From Streptacidiphilus jeojiense (GTDB taxonomy: Bacteria > Actinomycetota > Actinomycetes > Streptomycetales > Streptomycetaceae), in assembly GCF_000719095.1 (NCBI RefSeq), contig NZ_JOEH01000010.1, positions 1 to 64,000 on the forward strand: DNA of 64,000 nt, given 5' to 3'. The position numbers were made by a program, and so were the translations under genes. The notes under the pieces were generated by a model. It did no database searches and was not told where the DNA came from. It saw only the letters and a program-made list of their open reading frames with translations. Positions 59,610-64,000 of this stretch are shown here, in pieces. The stretch's first letter is position 1. Each line of letters opens with the position of its first letter.

Positions 59610-60064
59610 GGGAGTGATGTGGCCTTTCTTCAGGCGGCACGGAAGGGGGATGGGGACAGAGGCTAGGACGAAAAGCTGCGGTTTCCAGGCTTCTAGGCGG
59701 CTTCGACAGCGGAATCGTTATCGTTCACGTCATTTGGCAACGTGATCCGCATCACCGCTCACCCTGAGTCACGCGGCGTCCCGAAATCCAGGTACAGGAT
59801 GTAAAAGGCGCAACAGAAGCCCTGCACATCTGACAGCCGCAGACGGCAGGGGCCGCACGGGAGAATCCCCGTGCGGCCCCTGCGGCGTGAGCGTCATGGT
59901 TGGTATCCCTGCTCCGGAGTCGGTCGCCCGAACTCGGAAGCGGAGGGGCGTTCACCAGTTTCCCTAGAGTCTGAGCCCTGGTGTCGCCGTACATCAGCAG
60001 GCACTGCGTCAGTCGTCCGTACGCGTCCTTGACAGGTTGCTGCTTCCCAACCCTCCCGAGCGGA
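59610..60064. other. Intergenic region upstream of potD and behind paaN
   Basis: This holds the promoter region of potD and the terminator of paaN. TCACGT (59725-59730) and ACGTGA (59740-59745) form a 6-bp dyad with nine bases between, a possible operator. An 80-codon minus-strand frame at 59752-59994 (MYGDTRAQTLGKLVNAPPL) has neither domain nor clear site and is not accepted. No RNA structure of a known class was recognised. Confidence 0.45.
59849..59880 (-). terminator. 13-bp hairpin terminator downstream of paaN
   Basis: GGGGCCGCACGGG (59849-59861) is perfectly complementary to CCCGTGCGGCCCC (59868-59880) over a 6-base loop. It lies about 185 bases behind the paaN stop and upstream of potD. 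There is no T tract. Confidence 0.7.
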
Positions 60065-61744
60065 CTACCTCAGCTCGCGCCGGACCTCGACGACCCGGAA
60101 GCGGGAGGCCACGAAGGCCGCGTCGCAGTAGGCGGAGTTGGCGGCCGGGTTGGCGCCGGTGCCGTGCAGGTCGGAGAAGGCGGCGGTCTGGTTGACGTAG
60201 ACCTGGCCGGTGAGGTTCAGCGACAGCGACACCCCCGCGTCCAGGCAGGCGTCCACCACGGCGGCCTCCACCTCCGCGGAGGTGGTGTACGCGGCGGCGG
60301 TCATCGCCCCGCGCTCGCGCACGGTGTCCCGCAGCTGCTCCACGGCCTGGGCGGTGGAGTCCACCGCGACCACGAAGGAGATCGGCCCGAAGCACTCCCC
60401 GGGCAGCGCGTCCCTGGCGATGTCCAGACCGACCAGCGCCGGGGTGCGGACCACCGCGTCCGGGAAGTCCGGCACCGCGACGGCGCGCGGGGCCAGCAGC
60501 AGCTCGCCGTACTCGCCCTTCTCCGCCTGCTCCAGCCGCTGCAGCACGCCCGGGTTGACGATCGCGCCGAGCAGCCCGGCCGCGCGGGCGTCGTCGCCGA
60601 GCAGCCGGTCCAGCGAGCGGCCGAGGTCGGCGACGACCTCGGCGAAGGTCTTGTGCCCCTGGTCGGTCTCCAGACCGGCCCTGGGCAGCAGCAGGTTCTG
60701 CGGGGTGGTGCACATCTGCCCGCTGTACAGCGCCAGCGAGAAGGCCAGGTTGCCGAGCATCCCGGCGTAGTCCGCGGTGGAGTCGACCACGATCGTGTTG
60801 ACGCCGGCCTTCTCGGTGTAGACCAGCGCCTGGCGGGCGTTGTCCTCCAGCCAGTTCCCGAACTCGCTGGACCCGGTGTAGTCGACGATCCGCACGTCCG
60901 GGTGCAGCGCCAGGGTCTTCGCCAGGCCCTCCCCGGGCTGCTCGGCGGCCAGCAGCACCACGTCGGGGCTGAAGCCGGCCTCGGCGAGCACCTCGCGGGC
61001 CACCGCGACGGTCAGCGCCAGCGGCAGCACGGCCCGCGGGTGCGGCTTCACCAGCACCGGGTTGCCCGCGGCCAGCGAGGCGAACAGGCCCGGGTAGCCG
61101 TTCCAGGTTGGGAAGGTGTTGCAGCCGATCAGCAGCGCGGTGCCGCGCGGCACCGCGGTGAACTCCTTCACCAGCCGCAGCGGGTCGCGCTTGCCCTGCG
61201 GCTTGGTCCACTCGGCGCGGGCCGGCAGCCGGGTCTGCTCGGCGTAGGCGCAGACCACCGCTTCGAGGCCGCGGTCCTGGGCGTGCGGGCCGCCGGCCTG
61301 GAAGGCCATTCCGGCCGCCTGCCCGGTGGTGTGCATCACGGCGGTGCCGAACTCGGGGGAGCGGGCGTTGATCCGGGCCAGGATCTCGATGCAGACCGCG
61401 GCCCGCAGCAGCGGTCCGGCCGCGGCCCAGCCGGGGCGCGCGGCCCGGGCGGCCGCGAACAGCGCCTCCGGATCGCCGGCGTGCGGATAGCTCACCCCCA
61501 GCGCGGGGCCGAACGGCGACTGCTCGCCGCCCTGCTCCGGGCCCGGCCCGACCAGCCCGTCCGTCCCGGGCTGGTCCAGCAGCAGCTCCCGCCCCTGCAG
61601 GGTGTCGAGCCCGACCGGCTCCCCGTACGCCCGGGGCGACTCGGGGTAGGCCGACCAGTAGTCGCGGGCGGCGAGCGCGGCGAGCGCGGCGTCCAGGGTG
61701 GCCTGGTGCCGGTCGATCAGCTCGTGGGGAATCTCTTGGGACAT
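60065..61744 (-). CDS. paaN: Phenylacetic acid degradation protein PaaN, 559 aa
   Basis: An aldehyde dehydrogenase family protein with the catalytic cysteine in LYSGQMCTTPQNLLLPR and the glutamate of LVYTEKAGVNTIVVDS. VRIVDYTGSSEFGNWLED and GCNTFPTWNGYPGLFASLAA support PaaN. It oxidises the ring-opened aldehyde in the phenylacetate pathway. It has the long N-terminal region typical of PaaN. The core paa operon is not in this window. A TetR-type operator overlaps its promoter region. Confidence 0.92.
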   Translation of the reverse strand: MSQEIPHELIDRHQATLDAALAALAARDYWSAYPESPRAYGEPVGLDTLQGRELLLDQPGTDGLVGPGPEQGGEQSPFGPALGVSYPHAGDPEALFAAARAARPGWAAAGPLLRAAVCIEILARINARSPEFGTAVMHTTGQAAGMAFQAGGPHAQDRGLEAVVCAYAEQTRLPARAEWTKPQGKRDPLRLVKEFTAVPRGTALLIGCNTFPTWNGYPGLFASLAAGNPVLVKPHPRAVLPLALTVAVAREVLAEAGFSPDVVLLAAEQPGEGLAKTLALHPDVRIVDYTGSSEFGNWLEDNARQALVYTEKAGVNTIVVDSTADYAGMLGNLAFSLALYSGQMCTTPQNLLLPRAGLETDQGHKTFAEVVADLGRSLDRLLGDDARAAGLLGAIVNPGVLQRLEQAEKGEYGELLLAPRAVAVPDFPDAVVRTPALVGLDIARDALPGECFGPISFVVAVDSTAQAVEQLRDTVRERGAMTAAAYTTSAEVEAAVVDACLDAGVSLSLNLTGQVYVNQTAAFSDLHGTGANPAANSAYCDAAFVASRFRVVEVRRELR

Positions 61745-61791
61745 GGGGGCACTCCTCAGTGAGTCCTGGCTGCACTGCCGGAACTCAGACT

Positions 61792-61811
61792 AACCGAATG
61801 ATCGGTCGGTT
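61792..61811. promoter_or_regulatory. TetR-type operator upstream of paaN
   Basis: AACCGAATGA-TCGGTCGGTT is a 20-bp imperfect dyad (8 of 10 pairs match). It lies about 50 bases upstream of paaN and reaches the stop codon of the marR gene. PaaR/FadR-like TetR repressors of phenylacetate genes bind sites of the kind ACCGAnnnnTCGGT. A TetR gene 2 kb away at the window edge is a candidate regulator. Confidence 0.6.
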
Positions 61812-62266
61812 CAAGGGGTGGACGAGGACGCCCCCACGACTTTCCCCAGCACCCGTTCCAGCAGCGCCAGCTCCTCCTGGTCCAGCGCCAGCAGCCGCTG
61901 CGGCGGCCGGGCCAGGATCGACTCGGCCAGCTCCGCCATCTCCTGCCCGGCCGGCGTGTTCGTCACGATCTTGCAGCGGCGGTCGTCGGGATGGACGCTG
62001 CGGACGACCAGACCGCGCCGCTCCAGGTCGTCCACCACCAGCGTGGTGTACGGCTTGTCGGTGCGCAGCCGCGCGGTGAGCTCGCTCATCCGCATCGGCC
62101 CGGCGGCCAGCCGCCGCAGCACCTTGCTGCGGATGAAACTCATGCCGGTCACCTCGGCCAGCTGCACCATGCGCTCGTCCTCCTCCAGCACGAGTTCGCG
62201 CATCACCCGGTAGGCCCGGGTGGCAGCGTCGACCCCCTGCTGCCCGTCCTCTGCGGCAGTGGTCAT
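61811..62266 (-). CDS. MarR family transcriptional regulator, 151 aa
   Basis: The winged helix reads MVQLAEVTGMSFIRSKVLRR, AAGPMRMSELTARLRTDKPY, TTLVVDDLERRGLVVRSVHP and the wing DDRRCKIVTNTPAG. MarR dimers sense aromatic compounds and repress efflux genes. Its ATG overlaps the stop of the MFS gene (ATGA), so it is coupled to that transporter. The dyad at 63770 upstream of the MFS gene would be its site. Confidence 0.88.
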   Translation of the reverse strand: MTTAAEDGQQGVDAATRAYRVMRELVLEEDERMVQLAEVTGMSFIRSKVLRRLAAGPMRMSELTARLRTDKPYTTLVVDDLERRGLVVRSVHPDDRRCKIVTNTPAGQEMAELAESILARPPQRLLALDQEELALLERVLGKVVGASSSTP

Positions 62267-63756
62267 GCGGCGACCTCCGTCCTGACGGCCGCCGGCTCGC
62301 TGAGCCTGGCGGCATTGCGGGCGGCGGTCCCCCGGGCCCAGGCCCCGGTGGTGAGCACGCCCAGGACCAGCACCGCGAGCCCGCAGCCCACGGTGATCCA
62401 CCAGCCGATGTGGCTGGCCGAGGTGAAGGCCGCCGCGCCCGCGGAGCCGTGCACCGAGGAGGTGACCACCGAGACGATGACCGCGACCCCCAGCGACTGT
62501 CCGACCTGACGGCTGGTGGAGGCGACGGCCGCCGCCACCCCGGCCTGGCTGCGCGGCATCCCGGAGACCGCGGTGTTGGTGATCGGCGCGTTGATCATGC
62601 CGAAGCCGAGGCCGAACAGCAGGTAGGCGGCCATCAGCTGGGCCACCGGGGTGGTCAGGCTGAGCCCGGTCAGCATCAGCCCGCTCGCGGACATGGTGAT
62701 CCCGGCGACGATCAGCGGGATCCGCGGACCGCGGGCACCGACGATCCGTCCGGACAGCGGTGCGAAGACCACCGTCATGGCCGCCATCGGCAGGGTGTAG
62801 AGACCGGCCCTGAGCGCGCTGTAGCCGAGCGCGTTCTGCAGGTACAGGGTGTTCAGGAAGAGGAAGCCGGCCAGCGCGGCGAAGCCGCAGACCGCTATCA
62901 CGGTGGCCCCGGAGAACGGGACGCTGCGGAAGAAGCGCAGGTCGATCAACGGCTCGTCGCGGCGCGGCTCGTAGGCCAGCAGCCCGGCCAGGGCGGCCAC
63001 GCCGAGGGCGAAGCAGCCGATGGTCTGTGCGGAGGTCCAGCCGGCGGTGGGGGCCTCGATGATGCCGTAGGTGATCGAGGCCAGCAGGGTGATCACCAGC
63101 AGCTGGCCGACCGGGTCCACCCGGCGCGCCTTGGCGGCCTTGGACTCGGGCACGAAGCGGCCGGCCAGGACCAGCGCGGCGATGCCGACCGGGATGTTGA
63201 TCCAGAAGATCGACTGCCAGCCGACCGACCCGACCAGCAGCCCGCCGAGGACCGGGCCGAGCGCCATGCTGACACCGACGGTGCCGCCCCAGACGCCGAT
63301 GGCGCGGGCGCGCTCGCGCGGGTCGGTGAAGGTGTTGGTGATGATCGACATCGCCACCGGGTTGAGCATCGAGCCGCCGACGGCCTGGATCATGCGCGCC
63401 GTGATCAGCCAGCCCAGGCTGGGGGAGAGGCTGCAGAGCAGCGAGCCCAGGGTGAACAGGGCGAGACCGGCCTGGAAGGTCCGGCGCCGGCCGATCCGGT
63501 CGCCGGTGGAGCCGGACAGCATCAGCAGGCTGGCCAGCACCAGGGTGTAGGCGTCGATGGTCCACTGCAGCCCGGAGACCGAGGCGTGCAGATCGCGCTG
63601 GATGGAGGGCAGCGCCACGTTCACGATGGTGTTGTCGAGCCCGACGATGAACAGGCTCATGCAACAGATGGCGAGGACCAGGAAGCGCCTTCGGGCGCTC
63701 AGCAGTGATCCGGTGTCCACCGAGGTGTCGGCTTCCGGCATGGCGACCCACTTCAT
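62263..63756 (-). CDS. MFS multidrug transporter, DHA2 (14-TM) type, 497 aa
   Basis: Fourteen hydrophobic segments are expected for the DHA2 family. The motifs LDNTIVNVALPSIQRDLHA (motif D1), SGSTGDRIGRRRTFQAG (motif A), LGWLITARMIQAVGGSM (motif B) and GPVLGGLLVGSVGWQSIFWI (motif C) are all visible. It probably exports hydrophobic compounds by proton antiport. Either ATG, at 63756 or 63741 (MPEADTSV), could be the start. It forms an operon with the coupled MarR gene. Confidence 0.9.
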   Translation of the reverse strand: MKWVAMPEADTSVDTGSLLSARRRFLVLAICCMSLFIVGLDNTIVNVALPSIQRDLHASVSGLQWTIDAYTLVLASLLMLSGSTGDRIGRRRTFQAGLALFTLGSLLCSLSPSLGWLITARMIQAVGGSMLNPVAMSIITNTFTDPRERARAIGVWGGTVGVSMALGPVLGGLLVGSVGWQSIFWINIPVGIAALVLAGRFVPESKAAKARRVDPVGQLLVITLLASITYGIIEAPTAGWTSAQTIGCFALGVAALAGLLAYEPRRDEPLIDLRFFRSVPFSGATVIAVCGFAALAGFLFLNTLYLQNALGYSALRAGLYTLPMAAMTVVFAPLSGRIVGARGPRIPLIVAGITMSASGLMLTGLSLTTPVAQLMAAYLLFGLGFGMINAPITNTAVSGMPRSQAGVAAAVASTSRQVGQSLGVAVIVSVVTSSVHGSAGAAAFTSASHIGWWITVGCGLAVLVLGVLTTGAWARGTAARNAARLSEPAAVRTEVAA

Positions 63757-63769
63757 CAGTTTGACTTCT

Positions 63770-63780
63770 ATAACCGTTAT
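63770..63780. promoter_or_regulatory. Dyad ATAAC-C-GTTAT upstream of the MFS gene
   Basis: This perfect 11-bp dyad lies 14 bases upstream of the MFS start and could bind the coupled MarR regulator. A few bases away (GACTGTACAACT) is a second, less symmetric dyad centred on TGTACA, possibly for the divergent TetR gene. Confidence 0.5.
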
Positions 63781-63839
63781 GACTGTACAACTATCTCTCC
63801 CGGGGTGCCACTCCGATGGCTGCCGCTAGGCTGCGCACC

Positions 63840-64000
63840 ATGGTCGACAACTCGCGCGTGCAGCGCCGTGACGCGTACACCGTGGAAACGCTGCTCGCGG
63901 TGACGGTCCGGGTCTTCAACGAGCGCGGCTACGACGGCACCTCCATGGAGGACCTCTCCCGGGCCGCCGGGATCAGCAAGTCGTCGATCTACCACCACGT
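63840..64000 (+). CDS. TetR family regulator, PaaR-like, N-terminal fragment
   Basis: The frame (VQRRDAYTVETLLAVTVRVF, NERGYDGTSMEDLSRAAG, ISKSSIYHHV) is the TetR helix-turn-helix, with the conserved GYDGTSMEDLSRAAGISKSS core. The window ends before the ligand domain. The ATG start is partly obscured by no clear ribosome-binding site. Its sequence recalls regulators of phenylacetate genes, and paaN with a TetR-type operator is nearby, so PaaR is an informed guess. Confidence 0.75.
   Translation, partial: MVDNSRVQRRDAYTVETLLAVTVRVFNERGYDGTSMEDLSRAAGISKSSIYHH

Noticed and set aside
59752..59994. 80-codon frame behind paaN
   Set aside because: It lacks a convincing ribosome-binding site and domain, and it includes the terminator hairpin of paaN.
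59885..60060. Possible structured RNA or riboswitch before potD
   Set aside because: Only short complementary segments such as CTCCG and CGGAG are seen, and no known consensus was recognised.

Overview
The window is high-GC actinobacterial DNA, most probably from Streptomyces or a close relative (Kitasatospora, Streptacidiphilus). This rests on strong third-position G/C bias, many GTG starts, the dnaK-grpE-dnaJ-hspR operon preceded by HAIR operators, a bacterial proteasome activator, a mycothiol-dependent isomerase family protein, and a dispersed intergenic repeat of a type I associate with Streptomyces. All calls come from reading the sequence and its translations; no database search was run.

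Positions 1-8136 look accessory. They hold short hypothetical genes, a SUKH (SMI1/KNR4) protein, a C-terminal half of a DUF6193 protein, an IS110-family transposase whose frame breaks just before its putative catalytic serine, and a minus-strand run of small coupled genes. One of these is a HATPase_c anti-sigma-like ATPase and another is frameshifted. The region ends with a Nudix hydrolase gene divergent from a GntR regulator, an arrangement that recalls pif/korSA of pSAM2-type integrative elements. It abuts the 3' end of a tRNA-Gly(CCC) gene, the usual integration side, but no integrase or clear att repeat is visible.

Positions 8137-31082 are mostly chromosomal housekeeping: tRNA-Gly, dCTP deaminase, an alanyl-tRNA editing domain protein, a Yip1 membrane protein, a large Fe-S oxidoreductase, the heat-shock operon, a TDT-family transporter divergent from a LysR regulator, dihydroxyacetone kinase with dhaM divergent from dhaKL, a nitrilase-family hydrolase, an MFS transporter, a secreted M64 peptidase and a branched-chain 2-oxoacid dehydrogenase operon (E1 alpha, E1 beta, E2).

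Positions 31361-46740 carry an orphan LuxR-type response regulator, a kinase-fold phosphotransferase, two membrane Ser/Thr kinases, the proteasome activator, a quinone oxidoreductase, a SigE-like sigma factor coupled to a membrane protein, a molybdenum-cofactor operon (mobA-like, DUF6457, moeA) ending in a potassium channel gene, and an acyl-CoA dehydrogenase behind a KstR-like palindrome.

Positions 46741-64000 contain a coupled DUF5819/HTTM membrane pair, a BRO-N antirepressor-like protein, a large secreted beta-helix protein with three C-terminal repeats, a TrmH methyltransferase, a TPR protein, an ArsR-type regulator, the polyamine ABC operon potABCD, paaN, a coupled MFS/MarR pair and a truncated TetR gene resembling PaaR. 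Consecutive genes often overlap by four bases (ATGA or GTGA), so many operons here appear translationally coupled.
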